From an uncultured Parafilimonas sp. (GTDB taxonomy: Bacteria; Bacteroidota; Bacteroidia; Chitinophagales; Chitinophagaceae), in the NCBI GenBank assembly GCA_903882935.1, contig CAIRZB010000100.1:62001-126000 (forward strand): a DNA stretch of 64,000 bases. The letters are read 5' to 3'. Below the pieces are notes generated by a model. It ran no database searches. It was not told the origin of the DNA and saw only the letters and a list, made by a program, of their open reading frames with translations. A program made the translations under genes and the position numbers. Below are positions 1 through 7,324 of the stretch, in pieces. Within the stretch, counting starts at the first letter, position 1; every line of letters starts with the position of its first letter.

Positions 1-134
1 ACATCTTGGAAGAGTACTAAATAAGCAACCTTGCGGCATTTACCTTGCTTTTTACCAATTTTACATTGGTGGCACGCTTTTTAGCACTATTCAGTGAATG
101 AATTTCAAAAACGTTTCACCAAAAAATTAATCAA

Positions 135-200
135 ATGTATATTGGAATTGGTACCGTGATTTTAATTGTGATACTTATCCTGGTTTTCAGGCGAAGATAA
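135..200 (+). CDS. 21-aa single-pass membrane peptide
   Basis: This is an ATG-to-TAA frame of 22 codons. It starts MYIGIG, continues with an almost purely aliphatic stretch (about residues 5-18, all I, L, V, G or T, then F) and ends in three arginines. That is the layout of a tiny single-pass inner-membrane peptide with a positively charged cytoplasmic tail. A 14-bp-arm hairpin begins 8 nt after the stop, which would fit a transcript end, although no clear T-tract follows. I cannot name a family or function. An open frame of this size could arise by chance, but the hydrophobic core plus Arg tail argues against it. Confidence 0.45.
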   Translation: MYIGIGTVILIVILILVFRRR

Positions 201-207
201 TCCTGTT

Positions 208-257
208 ACATCCGTAGCTTCCCGCAGTGGGACAGTAACAAATGAAGCTACGGATGT
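208..257. repeat. Perfect 14-bp inverted repeat (hairpin)
   Basis: The arms are 208-221 (ACATCCGTAGCTTC) and 244-257, exact reverse complements separated by 22 nt. It starts 8 nt after the small membrane peptide. The following sequence is TCTCCTTAAAAAAA, so it is not a typical terminator on the plus strand. It may be a transcript-end structure or part of an interspersed repeat. Confidence 0.6.
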
Positions 258-658
258 TCTCCTTAAAAAAACTGCTTCTGGCGAGCGTTCACGGCTGTAA
301 AGTATAGGCGTGGTAAGCCACCTAGCTAATGACCCACTTTTCGCATGGGCACAAAGTGTTCTGGCCCTGTTCAAATCTACACAGCCAATTAAACGCAAGT
401 AACGGCCTGCCCTTTTTGATGTAGCTGGTGAAACAGACTCCCTGCACATCCTAGTGTCATAAAAAAACCTATAATATTTTTGAAACCTTACAGTTTACTC
501 AATGCTAAGCAGGGCATTGATTCCATAAAACACATCTATTTGCGCGGGTTTTGGGATACCAGCGGGGGATTTTTCATGGCATTCGTTGTTGTGTCACAAA
601 CCTTTCATCGGTTGGGGCATTGGGGAGCTGTGCGGATAGTTTGGGCCTGCGGCGGCAA
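258..658. other. Non-coding stretch, no gene seen
   Basis: Open frames on both strands here are short, unlike any family I know, and rich in Arg, Ser and Cys as expected of out-of-frame reading. I see no RNA gene I can name. The stretch lies between the hairpin at 208-257 and the first copy of the structured direct repeat. Confidence 0.5.
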
Positions 659-744
659 GTTCCAGACGGAGTCTCATTTTTAGAAGAACATCCAAAAAGC
701 GCTGCGCTAACAATGAGAAACGCAACACTCGTTTTGATTTACCC
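659..744 (+). repeat. Structured direct repeat, copy A
   Basis: This is the first of two diverged copies (the other is 899-988) that begin GTTCCAG, share TTTAG-AGAACA and GCAACACT and end TTTACCC. Near the 5' end is a small hairpin, AGAC-gga-GTCT. In copy B the same place reads CCAGTC-gga-GACTGG, so pairing is kept although bases differ. A second hairpin lies in the middle (AGCG-ctg-CGCT). Conservation of pairing over sequence suggests an RNA-level or cruciform structure; the strand of any transcript is unknown. Confidence 0.5.
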
Positions 745-898
745 GAACAATACGGCGAGTGGGGGTTAAAAAACACTACAATTATTTAAACTATACCAAA
801 CCACGCAATAAACCCGCAAGGCTTATACACCCAACGGCTATGCCAATACACCAACCTTTTATTTTTAACCACCTTTTGCTAACTGCCTGCGAATCCTT

Positions 899-988
899 GT
901 TCCAGTCGGAGACTGGCCTTTAGTAGAACAACCATAGAGCCGCGAAAGCGAACTTTATGGTTAGCAACACTGCTTTTTTAGTTTACCC
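899..988 (+). repeat. Structured direct repeat, copy B
   Basis: This is the second copy of the repeat at 659-744, offset by 240 bp. The hairpin near the 5' end is CCAGTC-gga-GACTGG. The central hairpin is longer than in copy A: CCATA pairs with TATGG around CGC-gaaa-GCG. No protein frame is conserved between the two copies. Confidence 0.5.
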
Positions 989-1079
989 AAATCTCCGGAT
1001 ATCGGAGCAGCATCTATCAGACAATTGAAATTCCTTCTCTGCAGAGTTTACTCAGCCGAGCCCAGTGGAAAGGGAGGCA

Positions 1080-1252
1080 CTCTGCGGCATGATTAGCACC
1101 AAAGCACAATGAAGGCTAGCTGCAAGCATCTTTTGTGCAGACAGTTTCCTAACCATTGCGCGCGAAATTACTGGCTTCATCGCTATAATGAGCTTTGGCA
1201 CAAAACATGCCGCAGCGTTCTCTTGCAAAGCCTTTTCGAGAAACGCTGCGGA
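1080..1252. other. Nested stem-loop element, possible structured RNA
   Basis: Several arms pair in nested order: CTGCGGCATG (1081-1090) with CATGCCGCAG (about 1206-1215), inside it CCAAAGC with GCTTTGG (about 1190-1200), and inside that ATGAAG with CTTCAT. An alternative or adjoining hairpin is 1210-1222 with 1238-1251 (CCGCAGCGTTCTC against GAGAAACGCTGCGG, one bulged A). The outer arm and this hairpin share bases 1210-1215, so the two folds compete. No protein frame is convincing here. I do not recognise a known RNA family (it does not look like 6S, RNase P or tmRNA). Confidence 0.4.
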
Positions 1253-1337
1253 GAATGAAAAATGAACCCAAACCTAAGCCTTACCTGCACCTGTATTTAC
1301 CAACCTGCCCTCTATATAAGTGATTGTTTTAGTCCCG

Positions 1338-1607
1338 CTGGCGCAGGTCTCCCGACCTGTGCCTAGACTTTACTTGTCACCACTTTTCAACAGGCTAAAG
1401 CCACCGGATTTACTGCCTTACAAAGGCAACATAAAAGTTAGCAGCAAGCCGTGTTTTACACAAGCAAAACTAAGCCTTACATTTGTTTGTCGAACGCACA
1501 CCGCTGTATTACGATACGCAAACGCAGGGCAAGCTGCTTTTTAATAACGCTGCCTACGCGGTCGCACACAAGTAAGTGCAAGGCACAGGTCGGGAGACCT
1601 GCGCCAG
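1338..1607. mobile_element. 270-bp MITE-like element with 27-bp inverted ends
   Basis: Positions 1338-1364 and 1581-1607 are perfect 27-nt inverted repeats. Each arm contains its own hairpin, CAGGTC-tccc-GACCTG. The 216 bp between them carries no convincing gene. Long perfect terminal inverted repeats around a short non-coding core suggest a non-autonomous mobile element or a dispersed palindromic repeat. I see no clear target duplication at the outer edges. Confidence 0.5.
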
Positions 1608-1669
1608 TGCGGCACAGCAGGGCTTTTTATTACATCTCCGTAGCGAAAGGCAACGGAAAGCGGTTACAC

Positions 1670-1740
1670 CTTTTGTTTTGCCATGCTACTGAGAGCATGA
1701 GAGAGCAACACGCTTTTGTTTTACCATGCTACCGAGAGCA
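1670..1740. repeat. 28-bp direct repeat, two copies
   Basis: Positions 1670-1697 and 1713-1740 match at 26 of 28 bases (CTTTTGTTTT-CCATGCTAC-GAGAGCA) with a period of 43 bp. Read on the minus strand, the second copy supplies the last codons of the 243-aa frame at 1686-2417, so the present C-terminus of that protein may be repeat-derived. Confidence 0.55.
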
Positions 1741-2417
1741 GGGGGTAATGGAATTTTAGGATTATCAGATGTCATTACCAACAGATAGACAGCTTGGTGG
1801 TGCTTTAAAAAAAATATATCCATAGGTGCCGTGGAAGAAATACCGAAGGCACCCTCTTTTCCAGTTACACAAATATCAACAGGGCTATTTTCCGCATATC
1901 TTATAGAGAAATTTTTACACAATAAATGGTAGCTTAATTCGCTATCATTTTTCGCTATAGTTTGAATTGAGTCCCCCGTTAAAGTAAAATAAATATTTGA
2001 AGCAGCTTTTGTTTGACCTGCTTGATAATTAAATTTAAAAAAATAGTCCATAGCAACAACCAAATATGTATATCCTGTTGAGATTTCCTCGTTCTTAATT
2101 TCTGTGTGAAAAATGTCTTTAAATGTCGTATCTTTAATAAGATCAATTTTGTAGATTAATAACTTGTATTTGTTATCAATGACTGCAACAGAAATTGGCT
2201 CCCGAACTTTACTATTGTGAACTTCTATTTTAGATAATTGTCCAAGGTGTTTTTTTGATATAAAATCAGAATCTTCCAGAGAAAATTGGTGAGTGGTCGG
2301 AAGATGCTCTTTCAGTCCACGTATATTATCGTTATAGGCAGAATGAATTGCTCTTGTTATTAAGATTAAAAATAATAAAACAAAAAAAACTACAATTATT
2401 TTTACATTTCTTTTCAT
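1686..2417 (-). CDS. Membrane-anchored hypothetical protein, candidate immunity protein
   Basis: The protein has 243 residues. It begins MKRNVK followed by one strongly hydrophobic segment (about residues 7-24), then a soluble domain of about 215 residues with mixed alpha/beta character and only two Cys. The shape is an N-terminal membrane anchor with an exported or cytoplasmic domain; there is no lipobox. It lies 26 bp downstream of the orphan Rhs tip (2444-3472) on the same strand, which is where the immunity gene of a polymorphic toxin normally sits, so I infer that role from position alone. The final residues (KQKRVALSCSQ) are encoded by a 28-bp repeat, so the true end may have been altered. 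I recognise no family. Confidence 0.6.
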   Translation of the reverse strand: MKRNVKIIVVFFVLLFLILITRAIHSAYNDNIRGLKEHLPTTHQFSLEDSDFISKKHLGQLSKIEVHNSKVREPISVAVIDNKYKLLIYKIDLIKDTTFKDIFHTEIKNEEISTGYTYLVVAMDYFFKFNYQAGQTKAASNIYFTLTGDSIQTIAKNDSELSYHLLCKNFSIRYAENSPVDICVTGKEGAFGISSTAPMDIFFLKHHQAVYLLVMTSDNPKIPLPPALGSMVKQKRVALSCSQ

Positions 2418-2443
2418 ATCATATTTTTTCTATTGCCCAAGCC

Positions 2444-3472
2444 TTAAAATGCAAGTATCGGAAGAAGTACAGTTGCAAGAACAGCGGCCGCCGCAGTACC
2501 TAAACCTGGCCGCACCGTAATATCGGTTCCGCCAATGTGTCCCTTGTCATCTGTATGGCTAAATCCCCCTGTAACCTCCCCTAAACCAACTCCGAGGCCA
2601 ACGCCAACATGAGCTTCATATCCAAAAGCACCAATTCCCAAAGACAATACTGGAGAACCATCATCAGTGCTACCATATACAGTGCATACTCCAGCTGAAA
2701 TTGAGCCTCCTTCAGGCTCTTTGTCCATACTGGAGCCATCCAAAGTAATAAGGCCTTCCTTTCCAGAAACCTGACCTTCAAATGAACTAATCTCAATTTT
2801 ATCGCCTAAAGTGGTGGGGATTAATTCCTGTTTGGCTGTTTCAAATTTATTTGTAGTTGTGTTACCAATTATGTTTAAGTCTTCTCCCTCGCCTTCGCCT
2901 TCGCCACCATCAAATGCAGCCCCTCCAGTGCCGGCAGAGGGTTCTCCCGAAGCTGGGTCATCTGTGGTCGTGCTTTGCTTAGATGCCCCCGCTGTTGTTT
3001 CGGTGCGTGTCCCATCAGCATTTAACTTCCATGTTTGGATACCATTTTGGTTAGAAGTCATCGTACCCTCTTTGCCTTTGTCAATTGCGGCACTGCCATA
3101 CTTTGCTTCTGCCTGCGACTGGTTGGTTACACTCGCATCGAATTTTGTTTGGGTTACCCCTTGTTCATCCTTGTATTGTACCCAATCTTCAGCAGCCATT
3201 CCATCCGGGTCAATAAACCTGATTGGGTTATCATAAGCATAATTGTAAGGTGTCCACCTCCGGGATTGGTCTGCCTTAGGGTCAACCACATCCCATCTCC
3301 CAATCTGCTGGTCGTACATCCTCGCGCCGTAGTCTTCCCATTCCAAGCCGCTACCGTCACTAAATTCCTTGTGCTGTATTTCCTTGCCGTTGTACTTAAG
3401 TTTATTCTCCAATTTCCCCGCCGCCTGGCTGGATATGCCCGCCATTGTTAGCCCGAACGGATAATAGTCAAC
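2444..3472 (-). pseudogene. Orphan Rhs C-terminal tip (truncated Rhs/polymorphic toxin)
   Basis: The frame reads VDYYPFGLT, then MAGISS from an ATG at 3445, through the Rhs-associated core (numbering from that Met: YNGKE at 18-22, [18 protein letters not shown] at 39-56, [16 protein letters not shown] at 67-82) and on into a variable tip of about 250 residues. Full Rhs proteins exceed 1000 residues, so only the end of one remains. The tip has a Gly/Glu-rich linker (about 175-190) and a Gly-rich segment ending in a hydrophobic stretch ([14 protein letters not shown]). I recognise no known toxin fold in it. The frame is open, without interruption, right back to the TAG stop of the neighbouring gene (3473-3475), in the same frame. 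It could be translated from 3445 as a 333-aa protein or be silent cassette DNA. Confidence 0.7.
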
Positions 3473-4291
3473 CTACTTCCTATTCCCAAACACAATGGCC
3501 ACATAGGCGTTCACAAACAGGTGCTTGTCGGGTATGTCTAACAAAATGCGCATGTCTTTGGTGTAGTATTCGGCATTAACGCCTACTTCTAACGCGGAGA
3601 GTATTTGGTTGTACCTGCCATAATCAAACCTTAAGGCACCGTGTGCATGCAGGCCCGGCACCACCGTGCCATGCCCCCAGCCCTTAAAAAAGCCTGCCGA
3701 ACCGTTTACCACCGTAAAATCGCGGTAAAGGCTGTCGGTAGCCGCACTGTACCGTATGGTTTCCTCTTGGTTGGTGGTGGGGTTTTGCACGTTTAAATAA
3801 TACGGCTTAAGGTAGCCAAAGGTTATGCCGCCGCCATATATGCCGGTAACGGCCACACCGTTTTTATTGCCCTTGCCGCCAATAAGCAGTTGCTGCCCCA
3901 GCCCCAGCTTTAAAAAGTAAAAATTATTTATTTTAAAAGGCACGTACGGGTTGCCAAACTGAAAGCCCGAAGCGTCAACCGGGGTTTGTTTGTCTTCCTT
4001 ATGGTTTCTGTGTTCGCCAAAGTCAAACCACCACAAGTTGGTTTTGGTAAGGGTTTTGTATTTGCCATGCTCATAAAAAGCCGTCCAGCCATCGGTATTA
4101 AATCTAAACCCGTAGGCGTTTTGTTTGGCGTACACCAGTGCGCCTTCCTCTTCTTCTTTTAGCAGCTTGTTAATGCGGTCTCTGCGTTCCTGTTTTTTTT
4201 GTTTCTTTGTACTCGTACCGCCTTGGGCCTGTGCTTGTGCCGAAATAAAAATGGATGCACAAACTAAGGTTACCAGATATATCTTGTTCAC
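3473..4291 (-). CDS. Secreted hypothetical protein
   Basis: The protein has 272 residues, read from a GTG at 4291. I chose this start because it gives a clean signal peptide (VNKIYLVTLVCASIFISAQAQA) and avoids overlap with osmC, which reads the other way from 4332. The signal is followed by a Lys/Glu-rich helix (about 27-50) and a beta-rich body with many aromatic residues and alternating strands, ending VFGNRK. That suggests an envelope protein, perhaps a small outer-membrane barrel, but I cannot name a family. The 40-bp gap to osmC would have to hold both divergent promoters. The Rhs tip begins immediately after its stop codon in the same frame. Confidence 0.75.
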   Translation of the reverse strand: MNKIYLVTLVCASIFISAQAQAQGGTSTKKQKKQERRDRINKLLKEEEEGALVYAKQNAYGFRFNTDGWTAFYEHGKYKTLTKTNLWWFDFGEHRNHKEDKQTPVDASGFQFGNPYVPFKINNFYFLKLGLGQQLLIGGKGNKNGVAVTGIYGGGITFGYLKPYYLNVQNPTTNQEETIRYSAATDSLYRDFTVVNGSAGFFKGWGHGTVVPGLHAHGALRFDYGRYNQILSALEVGVNAEYYTKDMRILLDIPDKHLFVNAYVAIVFGNRK

Positions 4292-4331
4292 AGCAAATGT
4301 TTTGTTAGTAAATTTATACAAAAATAGAGCA

Positions 4332-4736
4332 ATGACGTCACAAATAATATATAAAGGGTCGTTAAGAACAGAAGCCACCCACTTGCAGAGCGGCACCCTG
4401 ATTGAAACCGATGCACCCGTTGACAACCAAGGTAAAGGCGAGCGTTTTTCGCCCACCGACCTGCTGGCCACCAGCCTGGGCAACTGCATGCTTACCATAA
4501 TGGGCATTAAGGCCCGCGACATGCAGGTGCCGTTGGAAGGCACCACTATTGACATTACCAAAACCATGAAAGCCGACCCCAGAAGGGTGGGCGGTATAAA
4601 AGTTGTTTTCCATTTTCCCGCTACGTTAAAGGTTGACGACAAACAAAAAGAAATTCTTCAGCGCGCCGCACTTACCTGCCCCGTTGCCAAAAGCATACAC
4701 CCCGACATTGAGCAGGATATTAGCTTTATTTGGTAA
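4332..4736 (+). CDS. OsmC family peroxiredoxin-like protein
   Basis: The protein has 134 residues, the usual OsmC length. The two family cysteines are visible: C52 in LGNCMLTIMG and C116 in ALTCPVAKSIHP, together with the N-terminal FSPTDLLATSLG motif. OsmC/Ohr proteins reduce organic or fatty-acid hydroperoxides in the cytoplasm through this Cys pair. I chose ATG 4332 (MTSQIIYKG) rather than upstream codons because the longer frame runs antisense through the neighbouring signal peptide. The gene stands alone and diverges from the secreted protein gene 40 bp away. General OsmC cannot be separated from Ohr-like subfamilies by eye, but HPDI near the end and the short length favour the OsmC/YhfA-like branch. 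Confidence 0.9.
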   Translation: MTSQIIYKGSLRTEATHLQSGTLIETDAPVDNQGKGERFSPTDLLATSLGNCMLTIMGIKARDMQVPLEGTTIDITKTMKADPRRVGGIKVVFHFPATLKVDDKQKEILQRAALTCPVAKSIHPDIEQDISFIW

Positions 4737-4868
4737 GAATGATGCCTTTGGGGGCAGATTTTACCTTTGTGTTAAAGGCGCTGTTTAAAAAATAACCGCT
4801 CAGCTTAGGAACGATGTTTTTTTGCTTTTATTTTGTGGGGTCCATTAAGCGGGGGCAGTTTTTATAGA

Positions 4869-4897
4869 TTGTTGGCCGCTAAGTAAAAATAACTTTG
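4869..4897 (+). promoter_or_regulatory. Putative Bacteroidota-type promoter for the toxin-antitoxin pair
   Basis: TTG at 4869-4871 and TAACTTTG at 4890-4897, 18 nt apart, match the Bacteroidota -33 TTG and -7 TAnnTTTG elements. The -7 box ends 27 nt before the ATG at 4925. This is a motif match only. Confidence 0.4.
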
Positions 4898-4924
4898 TAT
4901 ATTGATAGGCCAAATGACTGGGCT

Positions 4925-5187
4925 ATGCAAGAAATAATTGCAGCAAAAACGAAAAAATTGGACTATACCCATCTTTACTAAGGCAAATTATAGATGAGGT
5001 AGATACCCTTAGTACTCGGGATCAGCAAGATTTATTGCGGCAAATTCGGCTGAAAAAATTAGACGCTGATTTCAAACTGCTTGATGAAAAGCTGAAGGCA
5101 AATGAAATAAACTTAACGGAAGAGGATTTAGCTGAATTAATAGGCGAGGATAGAAAACGGCGATATGAAGAGAAAATTCGTTCTTGA
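4925..5187 (+). pseudogene. Antitoxin of a PIN-type toxin-antitoxin pair, frameshifted
   Basis: From ATG 4925 the frame reads MQEIIAAKTKK and then stops at a TAA about 40 nt later. Moving by one base at the A6 run (4952-4957) opens a second frame that reads IGLYPSLLRQIIDEV and continues to TGA 5185-5187. The joined product would be about 88 residues, highly charged and helical (many Leu, Lys, Glu, Asp), a normal size and composition for an antitoxin. The break fits one missing A in the homopolymer. The reading frame overlaps the start of the toxin by 23 bp, the usual coupling of such pairs. Since the partner is also shifted, the pair is probably decayed, unless both breaks are sequencing errors. 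Confidence 0.6.
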
Positions 5188-5570
5188 CAGTTCGGTTTTT
5201 CTCATTTACGCATCATACAATAAGCTTTATAGGCTGTTAGATGCTGTTAAAACATATGGTTTGTGGATTTTATGTTAACGATGAATTGCTTGCTGAGATA
5301 CACAGGAATTGCCCTTTTGTTATAAAGGTTAAAGGAGTTACCCCAGAACAAATAGTGGAGGCGGTCAAAAATTTGTCAGAACGAGTTGATATAATCCCCG
5401 CCTTTAACAACAGCCCCGACCCAAAAGATAATTTTCTTTTTGACCTTGCTTTGCTAACAGGTAGCGAGGTGATTGTAAGCCAAGAAAAAGCATTGTTAAC
5501 TTTTGCCGAAAGTCCGGTTGCGATACTTGATTTAAAATGGTTTAAAGAAACCTACCCAGTTTCATTATGA
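5165..5570 (+). pseudogene. PIN-domain toxin, frameshifted
   Basis: ATG 5165 begins MKRKFVLDSSVFLIYASYNK, the beta-strand plus first Asp (D8) of a PIN-domain ribonuclease. This frame ends early at a TAA after about 37 codons. The second part of the domain is open in another frame from about 5241: GFYVNDELLAEIHRN, then PDPKDNFLFDLAL with the later acidic residues, then GSEVIVSQEKALL, through to TGA 5568-5570. Joined near 5255-5270 these give a complete PIN protein of about 134 residues of the putative PIN-family toxin group, which cleaves RNA. One extra base or two missing bases in that short stretch would explain the break. Confidence 0.65.
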
Positions 5571-5612
5571 TGTTTTTAAAAAATAACTTTTTTGCAACGC
5601 ACTCGCTATACC

Positions 5613-6890
5613 CTACCCCCTGCCCGGCAGTATCTTATTGCCCACTGCACAATCAAGGCAAAACTTTTTATCGCAATAATTCTTTTTAAGCTCAATCAAC
5701 GCTTGGGAATCGAGCGCGTTTTGGTTAAGCACCTCCTTTGCCTTCCATTGGCGGGTAATGTTGTTTTGCTCGGGCGGCAGTTGCAGCAGCCATTTAATGG
5801 GCAGGTCTTTAAACTTTTGCTCATTGTGGCTAACGCCATAGGCAAACAATACCGGTATAACACCGTTTATGAGCAGGGTGTTTACCATTTGCCTGCCCAG
5901 CTTTTTGGGGCTGTGAACGGCTGTTTCGTCGTCAAAGGTGTAATGGTAATGCCAGTAGTCGTTGGCGGTTACGTTCAGCAACGCTTGTACCTCCTGCACA
6001 GTGGCTGCATCCTTCATGCGGGCAAACAGGTGCGTTGATTGTTGTATTAAAGCCGCCAGTTGGGCCAACCTTACCGTGGGGAAGTTTGCAGGCCGCATGC
6101 GCAAAAAGTCGGGCAGTTTGTTTACCGGCTGTAACGAATATTTTTTAGCGAGGAACTGGTATTCCTTTTGCAACATGGCGGGGTAAGCATCGGTGAAACT
6201 ACCAGCCAGCAAACCGGCCTGGCCCAGCAGCAGTGCCTCCAACTGGTTGAGTTGGTTTTTATGCTTTGCGAGTATATTCACGGAAACTGATTGGGCGATG
6301 GCCTGGAAAACAGCCCCATTTACCGGCAAACCAAAATTTTTTGCCAGCACCCACCAAAACACCTCCTCCCAGTGGCCGTTGGACTGTTGCAGTAACGCCA
6401 ACACGTCTTTGGCCTTGCGCATCAGCCTTTCAATGGCCAGCCTTTCCTTCCACGAAAACCAGGCGATGCCGCTTAGCACGGGTAGGTAACTTTCGCAAGG
6501 TATAAAGCCCTGCGACTCCATCAGCTGTTTATACTTGTGCAGCAACATTACGGGTACGTACGGCTGTAACTCAAGCGTGGCTATATTTTGGCCATTTTGG
6601 TCGGATATTGCGGCATCGTTTTGCCAAACCACGTGCATTATAATGCTGTTGTAATTTTTATCGCCCGCATGCCCATGCTGGTGCCATGCCGAGGCGTTTA
6701 CATGCAGCTCAACATTACCAGCCCAAACGGTGCCGCCGATGTTAATTTTTGCCTCAGAAAAATCGGGGCCTTGGTTGGCGTTCAAAAAACCGGGGTGTAT
6801 TATTTGCAGGGCGAGGCCATCCACCGTGGCCAGGGCTTGTTTGTTAAAATACTGGAATTGCCAAATAAATTGCAGCAGGCGTTCGGTCAT
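5613..6890 (-). CDS. DUF2851 family protein
   Basis: The protein has 425 residues from ATG 6890 (MTERLLQFIWQF). The N-terminal part matches what I recall of DUF2851: LLQFIWQFQYFNK, then GPDFSEAKINIGG and WAGNVELHVNASAWHQHGH, then HVVWQND. The C-terminus carries the cysteine group CDKKFCLDCAVGNK typical of the family. The function of DUF2851 is not established. The G-D-F-x-A-K-I and V-E-L-H-V layout looks nuclease-like, but I would not assign an activity. It is cytoplasmic, with no signal peptide. An upstream in-frame Met five codons earlier gives a poorer start. Confidence 0.85.
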   Translation of the reverse strand: MTERLLQFIWQFQYFNKQALATVDGLALQIIHPGFLNANQGPDFSEAKINIGGTVWAGNVELHVNASAWHQHGHAGDKNYNSIIMHVVWQNDAAISDQNGQNIATLELQPYVPVMLLHKYKQLMESQGFIPCESYLPVLSGIAWFSWKERLAIERLMRKAKDVLALLQQSNGHWEEVFWWVLAKNFGLPVNGAVFQAIAQSVSVNILAKHKNQLNQLEALLLGQAGLLAGSFTDAYPAMLQKEYQFLAKKYSLQPVNKLPDFLRMRPANFPTVRLAQLAALIQQSTHLFARMKDAATVQEVQALLNVTANDYWHYHYTFDDETAVHSPKKLGRQMVNTLLINGVIPVLFAYGVSHNEQKFKDLPIKWLLQLPPEQNNITRQWKAKEVLNQNALDSQALIELKKNYCDKKFCLDCAVGNKILPGRG

Positions 6891-7324
6891 GGCGACAAAG
6901 TACAAAAAATAATTATTTGTGCTTATTCTTATTTTGTGGTGCTAATACCATTTGTAAAGTTTGCCCAGTCACCCCTATGGCTATGGCATGTTCTTTTTGT
7001 CTTGATACAAAACGAACCAAAAAAATCAAGGCAAAACCCGATCGCTCCGCGCGTTTTTGCCTTGCCTACGCCACCCCTTACACAACGGCGCACTTTTTTT
7101 GCAATCTTGTTGAGTGATACCTTTTTTGCGACCTGATTCAATTTTTTGGATGGCTTGCTTGCGCAATCTATTCGGGCTTACCGCTCAGAGATTTGGTTTC
7201 CATTATTTAGCATATGCTACATTGCAATTACCTACTATCAATATTGGAACGCAAAATACAACTATCATTATTTATTTTTTTTACTAAACCCCATTAGCTT
7301 TTTTTGTACCCTACCACCTTCCCA
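6891..7324. other. Intergenic region with two adjacent hairpins
   Basis: No supported gene lies here; frames on both strands look like chance. At about 6999-7064 there are two neighbouring hairpins: CTTGAT with ATCAAG, then the 10-bp arms 7027-7036 (CAAGGCAAAA) and 7055-7064. They may be an interspersed structured repeat. The remaining AT-rich part has no recognised signal. Confidence 0.45.

Noticed and set aside
162-449. 95-residue minus-strand frame in the first 500 bp
   Set aside because: It overlaps the 208-257 hairpin, has a Ser/Arg/Cys-rich composition and no recognisable domain. It looks like chance reading of non-coding repeat DNA.
1451-1759. 102-residue plus-strand frame
   Set aside because: It crosses the right inverted end of the 1338-1607 element and the 28-bp repeats, and has no domain likeness.
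2811-3451. Plus-strand frames opposite the Rhs tip
   Set aside because: They are antisense to the clear Rhs core on the minus strand and their sequences are low-complexity (Ser/Pro runs).
4125-4331. N-terminal extension of the OsmC frame
   Set aside because: It would read antisense through the signal peptide and coding part of the minus-strand gene, while ATG 4332 gives the normal OsmC length.
4292-4642. N-terminal extension of the secreted protein frame
   Set aside because: It lies antisense to osmC and carries no signal peptide; GTG 4291 gives a clean one.
6929-7141. 70-residue basic minus-strand frame
   Set aside because: It is Lys/Arg-rich and covers the tandem hairpins at 6999-7064, so it is more likely repeat DNA than a protein gene.
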